DNA from: Candidatus Nitrosotenuis cloacae
GTDB taxonomy: Archaea; Thermoproteota; Nitrososphaeria; Nitrososphaerales; Nitrosopumilaceae
DNA: 64,000 bases
NCBI RefSeq assembly: GCF_000955905.1
Contig: NZ_CP011097.1
Location: 1,390,582-1,454,581 of the forward strand
Direction of reading: 5' to 3'
Shown here: positions 16,283-23,945 of the stretch, piece after piece
Numbering within the stretch: the first letter of the stretch is position 1
Layout of the letters: every line of letters starts with the position of its first letter
Notes under the pieces: generated by a model
Seen by the model: the letters and a program-made list of their open reading frames with translations, nothing else
What the model was told of the DNA's origin: nothing
Database searches by the model: none
Position numbers and translations under genes: made by a program

Positions 16283-17098
16283 TTGAAAAAAATCATCATA
16301 ACAAAGGCAAACGGGCAAAAGGCAGAGTTTGATCCAAGAAAGGTAGTGATCACATGTATTAGGGCAGGCGCAGATCCAATACTGGCAAAAAGAATTTCAA
16401 GGCAGATCCATTCCAGGGCCCATTATGGAATGAGCACCAAAGAAATCTACAGGATGGTTCTCAAATATTTATCAGACAATGCAACTCCTGCCATAAAGCA
16501 TCGATACCGCCTAAAGGAGTCCATAATGAAGATGGGTCCTGCAGGATTTTCCTTTGAATCCTATGTTGGACAGATTCTGAGGCATTTTGGTTACAAAGTA
16601 AAATCAATTGGCGCAAAGATGCAGGGACGGTGTGTAATTCACGAGGTAGACCTCGCATTAGAGTCGGAAAACGGCAAAAAATGGCTAGTCGAGTGCAAAT
16701 ATCACAACTTTCCAGGAAGGTACACAGGCCTCAAAGAATCACTATACACACATGCAAGGTTTTTGGATCTTGGGGAAAAATTTGACAATGAAATGTTAGT
16801 ATGCAACACCAAGGTATCGCCAGAGGCAATAACATATGCTACATGCATAGGACAGAGGATTCTTTCGTGGAGATTTCCGCAAAACATGGGCCTTGAAACA
16901 ATGATAGAGCAAAAGAAACTATACCCAGTTACTATTTTGGGCCCAAGCAAAAAAGAACTGTACCTATTATCTGAAAACAACATCATGATTGCAAAGGACC
17001 TTCTGGATGTAGATTTGTACGAGCTTGCACAGAAAACAAGAATCCCGATCAAAAGGCTGGTATTTCTGCAACGACTCACAAATCAGATCATCGGCTAG
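16283..17098 (+). CDS. ATP-cone domain fused to Mrr-like PD-(D/E)xK nuclease
   Basis: 271 residues. The N-terminal about 85 residues match an ATP-cone (FDPRKVVITCIRAGA...ISRQIHSRAHYGMSTKEIYRMVLKYL), the nucleotide-sensing domain of ribonucleotide reductase and NrdR. Residues 92-190 resemble an Mrr-type nuclease with Glu92, Asp123 and Glu137-x-Lys139 (EVDL...VECKYH) in the right order. The C-terminal roughly 60 residues may be a small DNA-binding helical domain. It starts with TTG 3 nt after the thermosome stop, so it is likely translated from the same message. The natural target (DNA repair, defence or restriction) is unknown. Confidence 0.85.
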   Translation: MKKIIITKANGQKAEFDPRKVVITCIRAGADPILAKRISRQIHSRAHYGMSTKEIYRMVLKYLSDNATPAIKHRYRLKESIMKMGPAGFSFESYVGQILRHFGYKVKSIGAKMQGRCVIHEVDLALESENGKKWLVECKYHNFPGRYTGLKESLYTHARFLDLGEKFDNEMLVCNTKVSPEAITYATCIGQRILSWRFPQNMGLETMIEQKKLYPVTILGPSKKELYLLSENNIMIAKDLLDVDLYELAQKTRIPIKRLVFLQRLTNQIIG

Positions 17099-18014
17099 AT
17101 TTTAGAAATTCTTGAGCTCTTGCAATATTTTTTTGTATTATACCAGCTGATTTTTGTAATTGTTGTTTTTCCTCACCAGTCAATGCGACTTCGTTGATTT
17201 GTACAATTCCGTCTTTTGTTATTGTAACTGGAACTCCCATACACACATCATCAAGCCCATACTGCCCATCCAGCAAAACAGATGCACAGACATCGAATGA
17301 TTTGTTTTGTATCATGGCACATATGATGTCATAGGTATTTTTTGCAATTCCAAACACAGAGCTGCCCTTGTAGTTGCGCAGCGACTTCCAATAGTTTCGC
17401 ACATCAGATGTTATGTGTGATCTTTGCTTTTCATTTAGCAGATCATTTACTGGTGTGTTGCCAAGCTTTGCATGGGAAAAGACTGGCACCATTGAATCAT
17501 CATGCTCACCCAATACTAGCGCATCATGAATTTGGGCCTGGCTCACCCCAAAGTGTTTTGATAAATAATACCGGAGTCGCGCAGAATCGAGGCTGGATGC
17601 CACGCCAAGGACATTTTTTGAGCCTAATTTGCCTTCTTTTTGAACCAAATACGTCATCACATCAACTGGATTTGTCACCATCAAGACTTTTGCAGATGGT
17701 GCAAAGGTTTGGATTTTTCTGGCAATGTCTCTTATCAGCATGCTTTGATCAAGCATGATATCGCTCCTACTAGCTTGGTGTGTGCCAATGCTTGCAGTAA
17801 CTATTATGACATCCGAGTTTATGATTTGTGAATAATCTCCAGTACCTTTGATTGACATGGTGGAATTAGACGGTACTGCATTTGATATGTCCAGTGCTTC
17901 ACCTATTGCCTTTTTTTCGTCCCGGTTTACCAGAACAATATCATCCAGTCCTTCAGAGCCGCACAAAAACGCAACTGCAGATCCGACTTGTCCTGAACCA
18001 ATTATTGATATCAT
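17088..18014 (-). CDS. mdh: Malate/lactate dehydrogenase family, altered specificity loop
   Basis: 308 residues. The Rossmann motif is GSGQVGS (6-12), NPVD (115-118) is conserved, catalytic Arg is in SSLDSARLR (141-148), and catalytic His171 is in GEHDDS. The residues after β2 are VNRDE rather than an acidic D, which suggests NADP(H). The mobile substrate loop is SIGTHQASR, one residue shorter than the usual GIPRKPGMSR, and lacks the discriminating Arg. So although the fold is MDH/LDH, the 2-oxoacid used is uncertain. It overlaps the convergent ATP-cone nuclease by 11 nt and follows a small membrane-protein gene. Confidence 0.88.
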   Translation of the reverse strand: MISIIGSGQVGSAVAFLCGSEGLDDIVLVNRDEKKAIGEALDISNAVPSNSTMSIKGTGDYSQIINSDVIIVTASIGTHQASRSDIMLDQSMLIRDIARKIQTFAPSAKVLMVTNPVDVMTYLVQKEGKLGSKNVLGVASSLDSARLRYYLSKHFGVSQAQIHDALVLGEHDDSMVPVFSHAKLGNTPVNDLLNEKQRSHITSDVRNYWKSLRNYKGSSVFGIAKNTYDIICAMIQNKSFDVCASVLLDGQYGLDDVCMGVPVTITKDGIVQINEVALTGEEKQQLQKSAGIIQKNIARAQEFLKSSR

Positions 18015-18015
18015 A

Positions 18016-18456
18016 TTATTCGGTAAGATTTACGCGCTTTATCTGAATTGTTCCGAGGAGCTGCTTTTTTTCTGCAATATCATAATATTGGAAGGTGGCC
18101 TCTTGCTTGCTTTGGATGATTATGGTATCGGATTGTCCAGACTCTAGTAGCTTGGTCTTTACTCCTATGGTATCAACATAGAACAGATGCGGCTTGGTGT
18201 CTGCGTTTTTGATGGTCAGAATATAGGCAAACTCTGTCCTAGAGATAAGACTGGGGTTTACCCCCAAATTACCAATTGTTCCAACCACTACGGTTTGGCC
18301 ATCAATGTTTTGAAATTCTAGGGTTTGGCGGATCTCTTCTGGAAAGAAAATGTTGACATGTCTGACATAGCCTTGTCCTGTAAAGAGAATAATTCCTCCA
18401 AGCGCGGCAAATCCTCCAACCAGTGCAACGATTACAAATCTTTTTTCGCGGTCCAC
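18016..18456 (-). CDS. Membrane-anchored hypothetical protein
   Basis: 146 residues: one N-terminal TM helix (about 8-28, ALVGGFAALGGIILF) and an extracytoplasmic β-rich domain. The order of strands and the phrase YILTIKNADTKPHLFYVD suggest an immunoglobulin- or cupredoxin-like sandwich, but no copper ligand set is present. Its stop is one base before the MDH ATG, so the two are likely co-transcribed. A gapped relative of the shared element (TCAGACTTGGAATT) lies about 45 nt upstream. Function unknown. Confidence 0.72.
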   Translation of the reverse strand: MDREKRFVIVALVGGFAALGGIILFTGQGYVRHVNIFFPEEIRQTLEFQNIDGQTVVVGTIGNLGVNPSLISRTEFAYILTIKNADTKPHLFYVDTIGVKTKLLESGQSDTIIIQSKQEATFQYYDIAEKKQLLGTIQIKRVNLTE

Positions 18457-18532
18457 AGACTAGGATTTGGTTTGTTGATATTTGTACAGCGAATATAATT
18501 TTCAGACTTGGAATTATAAAAAATAAAATGGG

Positions 18533-18802
18533 CTAGTTGCCCTTGTTTGTGCTTTTTCGAGCGCCCGTTCCCCTATTGGTGACGCGCACCATTCCCTCAG
18601 TGGATGGTCTGCTCTTTGGTGTAGGAAGGTCCTTGAGCGGAATGCTTCGATTACCCCTGCCCAGCGCAAGTGTTACATTTTTGCCTATTTTGGCAAGATT
18701 TTCCTGCTGGGTTTTTCTGTATTCGTCGCCCGCCCAGTTTTGGGACGAGACATCAGTTGTTCTGGTGCCAGTTCCTCTTCCTGTAACTTTGGTTACTTTC
18801 AT
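18533..18802 (-). CDS. Small basic hypothetical protein
   Basis: 89 residues, rich in Gly, Arg, Thr and Lys, with the related segments VTGRGTGTRTTD and VTNRGTGARKSTNKG at its two ends. This is a low-complexity, highly basic design that could bind nucleic acid. A TATA-like TTTCTAAATAATT about 26 nt upstream of the ATG supports a leaderless transcript and a real gene. No family recognised. Confidence 0.6.
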   Translation of the reverse strand: MKVTKVTGRGTGTRTTDVSSQNWAGDEYRKTQQENLAKIGKNVTLALGRGNRSIPLKDLPTPKSRPSTEGMVRVTNRGTGARKSTNKGN

Positions 18803-18864
18803 GGATTTTGGTTGTATGACAAATTATTTAGAAACTAGGTATACACTGCATTGCACAGCAAGAA

Positions 18865-18926
18865 TGGAAGGAAGGCGAAGAAAGCAGTTTTGGGGAAATA
18901 CAGGAATCAGCTAATCCTCCCTTCCA
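18865..18926 (+). ncRNA. Candidate hairpin RNA
   Basis: Between divergent genes lies an 11-pair stem with one A-C mismatch: TGGAAGGAAGG (18865-18875) pairs with CCTCCCTTCCA (18916-18926), around a 40-nt loop. A TATA-like GGTATACA ends about 20 nt upstream of the stem. An encoded 16-codon frame (ATG 18864 to TAA) overlaps and could be the alternative explanation. No known RNA family is recognised. Apart from this and the 18972 element, the 18803-19029 gap holds nothing else visible. Confidence 0.3.
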
Positions 18927-18971
18927 ATGGTATGGTTATGCAATTTTTGTATTTAATCAGAGCCATGATTC

Positions 18972-18986
18972 CCAGATATGATAATT
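18972..18986 (+). promoter_or_regulatory. TCAGN2CTGATAATT-type element, APC transporter
   Basis: CCAGATATGATAATT has two mismatches and ends 43 nt before the APC transporter ATG. Confidence 0.4.
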
Positions 18987-19029
18987 GAATTTCCATTAAA
19001 CATAAAGCAATTCAACATTTGATCATGAC

Positions 19030-20316
19030 ATGGTTGAGCTAAAGCGTCACCTAGGATTGTTCCATACCACAATGTATGGTGTTGGTTTGATTTTGGGTGC
19101 AGGAATCTATGCATTGATTGGCGATGCTGCAGGCGAGGCCGGGAATTCGGTTTGGATTTCATTTGTTCTGGCAGCAGTCTCTGCAATATTCACCGGCTTG
19201 AGCTATGCGGAATTGTCCTCAATGTATCCAAAGGCAGCTGCAGAATATTCGTTTGTCAAAAATGCGTTTGGGAATAATTTTGTGGCGTTTTTGGTTGGCT
19301 GGCTGACATTGTTTGTTGCAGTAATATCGGCAGCTGCAATCGCTCTAGGATTTGGCGGATATCTCACGCAGTTGTTTCAAATTCCAATTGTTCTGGCAGC
19401 GATTCTAATCATTACGATACTGACATTTGTGAATTATTTTGGAATTAAAGAATCCTCATCAATGAACATTATATTTACCATAATAGAAGCAGTAGGGCTT
19501 GGCATTGTTATTTGGGTTGGCCTATCCATTACCGGAATAGAAATCGATTATTTTGATGCGCCACATGGATTTTCAGGTATATTCTCTGCATTTACGCTCG
19601 TGTTTTTTGCCTACATTGGATTTGAAAATATAGCAAACATTGCCGAGGAGATAAAAAACCCAAGAAAGGTCCTGCCCCGCGCAATCATTTTGGCCATATC
19701 AATTACTGCCATTGTGTACATGTTGGTCTCTATATCCGCAGTACGAGTACTGGACTGGCAGGAACTTGGCATATCCGTTGCACCACTTGCCGATGTCATA
19801 AAAAAATCACTTGGGCAGGAATGGGGCTTTGGAATTTTGATAATTGCACTTTTTGCCACTACAAATACCGTTCTGATAATGCTGGTGTCTGGCTCTAGAA
19901 TCCTATATGGCATATCACTGGATAAGGCGCTGCCTGGAATTTTTTCTGCCATACACCAAAAAAGAAAGACTCCGTGGATCGCAGTCATACTAATTGGTGC
20001 ATTATCTGCATCGTTTGTCTTTATTGGAGACATTGGAACGGTAGCAAACATTTCGGTTTTTGCAATAATCATGGTGTTTGTGTTGGTGAATTTTGCATTA
20101 ATTTGGCTGCGATACAAACAACCAGATATGGAAAGGCAGTTCAGATCACCAGTAAATGTAAAAAAGTTTCCAGTTTTGGCTGCACTTGGAATCATTACAC
20201 CAATTCTTGGAATAATACAGTTTGAGCCATTTGTTGTAATGATGGGCCTCGGTGTTGTAGCTAGCGGTGCATTATTTTATTACATTTACAACAAAGTCAG
20301 AGACGACTCAAAATAA
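19030..20316 (+). CDS. APC-superfamily amino-acid permease
   Basis: 428 residues with about 12 TM helices. The TM1 unwound motif is GLILGAGIYALIG (16-28) and TM6 is FTLVFFAYIGFENIANIAEE, both diagnostic of the amino acid/polyamine/organocation superfamily. It should import an amino acid or amine by proton symport; the substrate is not readable. The 3' end overlaps the convergent NRAMP-related gene by 20 nt. A copy of the shared stress element precedes it. Confidence 0.92.
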   Translation: MVELKRHLGLFHTTMYGVGLILGAGIYALIGDAAGEAGNSVWISFVLAAVSAIFTGLSYAELSSMYPKAAAEYSFVKNAFGNNFVAFLVGWLTLFVAVISAAAIALGFGGYLTQLFQIPIVLAAILIITILTFVNYFGIKESSSMNIIFTIIEAVGLGIVIWVGLSITGIEIDYFDAPHGFSGIFSAFTLVFFAYIGFENIANIAEEIKNPRKVLPRAIILAISITAIVYMLVSISAVRVLDWQELGISVAPLADVIKKSLGQEWGFGILIIALFATTNTVLIMLVSGSRILYGISLDKALPGIFSAIHQKRKTPWIAVILIGALSASFVFIGDIGTVANISVFAIIMVFVLVNFALIWLRYKQPDMERQFRSPVNVKKFPVLAALGIITPILGIIQFEPFVVMMGLGVVASGALFYYIYNKVRDDSK

Positions 20317-21589
20317 AAAATGTAAACATTACACATACAGATGCTAACATTAGGCAAAAAGTAAACCAACCAAGCACGTTTGATGTTTTGTTGTTGGTGT
20401 TATCATGCAAGAGCTGCTTGTTGTTTGCAATTTTTAATATTACAAATAACATTGGTACTGCAACTATACCATTAATGATTGCCGCATAGACTAAGGCAGT
20501 AATTGGATTTGTCTCTACTAGATTTATCAAAAGGCCTATCACAGTTGAGATAATTATGGACAGATAGAATGCCTTTGCTTGCCTGAATTTTTTACTCAAG
20601 CCTTGCCTCCAGCCAAAGCCGTCTGCAAGTGCATATGCAGAAGAGCCCGCCAATACAGGAATTGCCAATAATCCAGTACCAATTATTCCCAGTGCAAAAA
20701 TTATTTTCGATATTTGTCCAGAATATGGAAAGGATTGGACTAGTGGCTCTAATGCTTTTGCTGCATCATCAGCAGTTGCAATGTTAGTTATTCCATTTTG
20801 ATACAATGTTTGCGCACATGTAAAAATGATAAACCACATCACTAACTGAGAAAAGGCCATGCCAATCTTGACATCCATTCTCATTGTATTGAGTTCTGAT
20901 TTTGTTATTTTTGGGATTCCGCTGCCAATGTCTTGGATTTTGTTTTTTGCCACGTCTTCTTCTGCTTCTTCGGATGCCTGCCAAAAGAAAAGATATGGAG
21001 AAATTGTCGTGCCAAACAATGCTACAAACATCATTGCAAATGCCGGATTAAGCTCAATGTGTGGAACAAAAGTCGACACAAGGAGTTGTTCTAGATTTCC
21101 GCCCACAATAACTGCGGTGACTACATACGCAAGCAGTGAAAATGTCAAGAATTTGAGAATCTTAACGTATTTTTTATACGGAATGAAGATTTCGGCAACT
21201 ACAACAAACACAGTAAAGCAGATTGCTGCAATAAAGACTGGAATTTGTGGAAAAATGAGTCTTGTTGCAGCTCCCATTGCAGTAATATCAACTCCAATGT
21301 TTATTGTATTTGCAATCAGAAGAAGTGCAGTTATTGGGAGTATGGTTTTGTTTGAGAACTGTTTTTTTATTGCATTGCCCAATCCTCCACCGGTGACCAG
21401 ACCGATTCTTGCACACATTTCCTGAATTGCATTCATCAACGGATATTGAAACGGTGCAAGCCATAGAGGCCCAAATCCAAACTGGGCTCCCGCCTGTGAA
21501 TACGTGGCAATTCCGGAAGGATCATCATCTGAGGCACCAGTGATCACACCAGGCCCAAGACTTTTGAAAAAACGCCTAATCTTGTTCAA
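20297..21589 (-). CDS. NRAMP-related divalent metal transporter with variant site
   Basis: 430 residues with about 11 TM helices of the NRAMP fold. The TM1 metal motif that is DPGN in classical Mn/Fe NRAMPs reads DPSG (Asp23 to Gly26). The TM6 motif that is MPHN reads SPYL (Ser197-Pro198-Tyr199), so the sulfur ligand that selects transition metals is missing. Such replacements are known from NRAMP-related Mg2+ transporters, so Mg2+ or Mn2+ uptake is more likely than Fe2+. That is an inference from site residues only. Confidence 0.87.
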   Translation of the reverse strand: MNKIRRFFKSLGPGVITGASDDDPSGIATYSQAGAQFGFGPLWLAPFQYPLMNAIQEMCARIGLVTGGGLGNAIKKQFSNKTILPITALLLIANTINIGVDITAMGAATRLIFPQIPVFIAAICFTVFVVVAEIFIPYKKYVKILKFLTFSLLAYVVTAVIVGGNLEQLLVSTFVPHIELNPAFAMMFVALFGTTISPYLFFWQASEEAEEDVAKNKIQDIGSGIPKITKSELNTMRMDVKIGMAFSQLVMWFIIFTCAQTLYQNGITNIATADDAAKALEPLVQSFPYSGQISKIIFALGIIGTGLLAIPVLAGSSAYALADGFGWRQGLSKKFRQAKAFYLSIIISTVIGLLINLVETNPITALVYAAIINGIVAVPMLFVILKIANNKQLLHDNTNNKTSNVLGWFTFCLMLASVCVMFTFFILSRL

Positions 21590-21665
21590 TGTTGTAAGGA
21601 GATTGTTTTTGTAGATAATCTAAGTGGTTGATTATCATATTAAGAAAAAAGTTGGGATTGAAAAA

Positions 21666-22514
21666 TTACTTTAACATCTTGTCTATCACGCCGGAAAACA
21701 CGGATGCAGGTTGCGGGCCAGAAATCTTCTCTGTTACACCATTGGGCCCAACAATTAGAAATGTCGGAGTTCCTTGTGCACCACTTGATGACGATACCAC
21801 ACCATTGTGCTTTATTCTGTCGGAATATTTGGCAGAGTCCAGACAGGCATCAAATTTTGCTGAATCAAGTCCAAGATCAGATGCAAATTTTTTCAGATTG
21901 GCATTGCTTGCCCATCCGCTCTGAATTCCGCCCTGGTTCTTGTATAGGGTGCTGTGATATTGCCAGTATTTTCCCTGCTCGTCTGCGCAATATGACGCAA
22001 TTGAAGCAGAATCAGAGTCTGCGCCCAAAAACGACAGATCCACAAAGACCAGGTTTGCCTTGCCGGTATTGATGTACTGGGATTCAATTGTTGGCTTTTC
22101 CTTGGTAAACCAGGAATAGCATTTGGGGCACTGATAATCACCAAATTCTATTATGGTTATTTTGGCATCAGGTGAGCCCTGGATCGGGGATGCCATGGAA
22201 AGGTCCACGCTGCCAATTGATTTTGGTGCAGTGTGTGTTTTTTCCATTTTATCTGCCATTTTCTTTTCCGTCATTTTTTTATCACTAGTTTTGTCTGTTT
22301 TGGCCGTAGCTTTTTTTACCATCTTTTTCTTGTCTGATTTCTTTTTGGTGTCTTTTTTGTCGGTCTTTTTCTTGTCTGTCATCTTTTTGTCCATCTTGTC
22401 TGATGATTTTTTATCAAACATGTGATCTGATTGCTCCATTGCACTAGCTGGGTATGAGCTAATCAGAAGCGAAATCATTGCAATTGATAATACAATTGCA
22501 AATATTGTTTTCAT
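21666..22514 (-). CDS. Secreted DsbA-like thiol oxidoreductase with Lys-rich linker
   Basis: 282 residues: signal peptide (1-25), a low-complexity linker of DKK/TDK repeats (about 34-92), and a thioredoxin-fold DsbA-like domain (105-282). The active site is Cys129-Pro-Lys-Cys132 (GDYQCPKCYSWF), with a cis-Pro near GTPTFLIVG. It probably catalyses disulfide exchange outside the membrane, as expected for an organism with many secreted Cys and Cu proteins. The Lys-rich linker may span the S-layer space or bind anionic surfaces. A 49-codon small gene lies just upstream on the same strand. Confidence 0.9.
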   Translation of the reverse strand: MKTIFAIVLSIAMISLLISSYPASAMEQSDHMFDKKSSDKMDKKMTDKKKTDKKDTKKKSDKKKMVKKATAKTDKTSDKKMTEKKMADKMEKTHTAPKSIGSVDLSMASPIQGSPDAKITIIEFGDYQCPKCYSWFTKEKPTIESQYINTGKANLVFVDLSFLGADSDSASIASYCADEQGKYWQYHSTLYKNQGGIQSGWASNANLKKFASDLGLDSAKFDACLDSAKYSDRIKHNGVVSSSSGAQGTPTFLIVGPNGVTEKISGPQPASVFSGVIDKMLK

Positions 22515-22526
22515 TGTACCACAGAA

Positions 22527-22676
22527 TCAAAATTTTGCATTTAACCATTTTTCCAGATCTTGGCACAATCTGGGAAAATGCTTTAGTATTTTTGCACTCA
22601 ATTGTGTGTGATTCGGTTCAAGGCTGAAGTATAATTCAGTCAGTTCCTTTTCCCCTGCAGTTTTGAATCGAATCAT
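22527..22676 (-). CDS. 49-aa charged hypothetical protein
   Basis: A 49-codon frame (MIRFKTAGEKELTELYF...LEKWLNAKF) with regular hydrophobic spacing and an even charge mix, looking like a small helical protein. It starts at ATG 22676 downstream of an AT-rich promoter region (TTTAATTTTGTAAATT on the coding strand) and ends 12 nt before the DsbA-like gene, so an operon is likely. No family recognised. Confidence 0.5.
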   Translation of the reverse strand: MIRFKTAGEKELTELYFSLEPNHTQLSAKILKHFPRLCQDLEKWLNAKF

Positions 22677-22691
22677 TTTTTGATAAAAAAT

Positions 22692-22733
22692 TTACAAAAT
22701 TAAAACCAGATCTCAAAAAATTACAAAATTAAA
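22692..22733. repeat. Direct repeat TTACAAAATTAAA x2
   Basis: The 13-mer TTACAAAATTAAA occurs at 22692-22704 and again at 22721-22733 (29-bp period, close to three helical turns). It lies between the 49-aa gene and the divergent gene at 22800, and may be a regulator site or chance in AT-rich sequence. Confidence 0.35.
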
Positions 22734-22799
22734 CGCGATCCTCATACCCAATGGCAAGACTTTAATCTAGATTTTCGAGGCCTTTGAATCGGGGAGAAA

Positions 22800-23162
22800 T
22801 TGAGCAGACAGCACAGTCCACTGGATGTATGCAATCAGATCTTAGAAATGGATGACTCCATTAGGTTCGTTGGGAGGATCAAGGACAAAAAGGTAGTTGC
22901 ATTTGCCCGCAACACATCAAAAACACCACTGCTGGATTCAGAGCTTGGCAACATGGCGCATTATTGGGCATCAATCAAGGCAGGAGTGGAGGAAATGTTT
23001 GATGGTCCCTTGGGCAAGACAAACTGGATGATTACTGCCAAGGAATACGTAAAACTAGTTACATTGTTCCTAGATGACGGATTGCTGATATTCTCGCTGG
23101 AAGTAGAAGCAGACCATGATAGTATAATAAAACAGATTCAGAATCTGAATCTTTCATTATGA
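22800..23162 (+). CDS. Small sensor-like protein, paralogue of 35834 gene
   Basis: 120 residues from TTG 22800. The order is SIRFVGRIKDKKVVAFARN, a helical middle, then MITAKEYVKLVTLFLDDGLLIFSLEVEAD. This β-α-β layout matches the protein at 35834 (IRFAGILDEFGKLVAGG...INYLAARRDKIILISFPF), so the two belong to one family. The fold may be roadblock/profilin-like. No catalytic residues are visible. Likely a thaumarchaeal-type small signalling protein; function unknown. Confidence 0.7.
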   Translation: MSRQHSPLDVCNQILEMDDSIRFVGRIKDKKVVAFARNTSKTPLLDSELGNMAHYWASIKAGVEEMFDGPLGKTNWMITAKEYVKLVTLFLDDGLLIFSLEVEADHDSIIKQIQNLNLSL

Positions 23163-23284
23163 TATGACATACTTGTATAGAACAAGACTATTATAAACAA
23201 GTATTACGCTATACAATCATAGCAACACAGCCATCCATACAAAAAAAGACCAATTCGCACACACCTACACTAAAAACAATTGAG

Positions 23285-23509
23285 ATGATCGAAGGCGTTT
23301 TGGCAAAACAAAAGGAGTTTGACTCTAGAAACAAGCTTTCACGTGCATTGCCAAAGCAGGTCCAGCCAAAGACAATTGATGCTGTTCTGGATTATTTAGA
23401 AAAATCAAACAAAGTCATGCGAGACAAAAAAGGTGCGATTTTGTGGATCTTTGCAGAAGATAGTCCCAAGCTAATGAAATTGCACAAAAATTCAACCATA
23501 CTCAGATGA
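23285..23509 (+). CDS. Small hypothetical protein with uncertain start
   Basis: 74 residues from ATG 23285, Lys-rich and helical (VQPKTIDAVLDYLEKSNKVMRDKKGAILWIFA) with a winged-helix feel. The same frame is open upstream and reads ATA-GCA-ACA-CAG from 23219, about 25 nt after a TATA-like TTATAAA (23191-23197). The natural leaderless start would therefore fall on the ATA codon and add 22 residues. It ends one base before the convergent RelE-like gene begins its stop codon. Confidence 0.6.
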   Translation: MIEGVLAKQKEFDSRNKLSRALPKQVQPKTIDAVLDYLEKSNKVMRDKKGAILWIFAEDSPKLMKLHKNSTILR

Positions 23510-23839
23510 TCAATAGCCAAACCTTTTTTCATATTCCTTATGATTTAGAAAAATTTCCAAAATGTTACAATAATGTACACCAGATACAGAATATACACTG
23601 TAAATGATTCTCTTCCCTTTGCTCAGCTCTAATCTAAACAAATTTTTCACATCAAAAGCATCTACATAACATTTTGGCCATAATTGTTTTCTTATTCTAT
23701 TGCCAAAATCAGGTTTTTCTTTTAGCAGATCAAGAATATTGTTAATCTCATCATAGAGATCTGCAGTTTTGAGCAATGGACCATACGATTTCATAAATTT
23801 ATTTGAACCACCAACCTTTACATTCAATTCAGAGATCAT
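23510..23839 (-). CDS. RelE/ParE-like toxin-fold protein
   Basis: 109 residues from ATG 23839 (a TTG at 23857 is an alternative). The C-terminal half shows the RelE-type pattern: a basic strand FRLELSKGKRIIYSVYSV, then HYCNILEIFLNHKEYEKRFGY. The N-terminal helices are LLKTADLYDEINNILDLLKEKPDFGNRIRKQLWP. RelE-family proteins are ribosome-dependent RNases or gyrase poisons, normally with an antitoxin. No same-strand antitoxin is adjacent; the convergent gene at 23285 is the only small neighbour. Activity is uncertain. Confidence 0.6.
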   Translation of the reverse strand: MISELNVKVGGSNKFMKSYGPLLKTADLYDEINNILDLLKEKPDFGNRIRKQLWPKCYVDAFDVKNLFRLELSKGKRIIYSVYSVSGVHYCNILEIFLNHKEYEKRFGY

Positions 23840-23945
23840 ATCATGCCAATTCAACAATATCTTTTTGGTTTACTGATCGCAAACCAAGTAGCTATGCTGA
23901 TTTAGCTAGATCAGAAATTGTTTGTAAAAAAAAGAAAAAAGAGAA

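Noticed and set aside
22153-22425. Hydrophobic plus-strand frame opposite the DsbA Lys-rich linker
   Set aside because: Antisense of the Lys-rich linker gives Phe/Leu-rich sequence by composition only.
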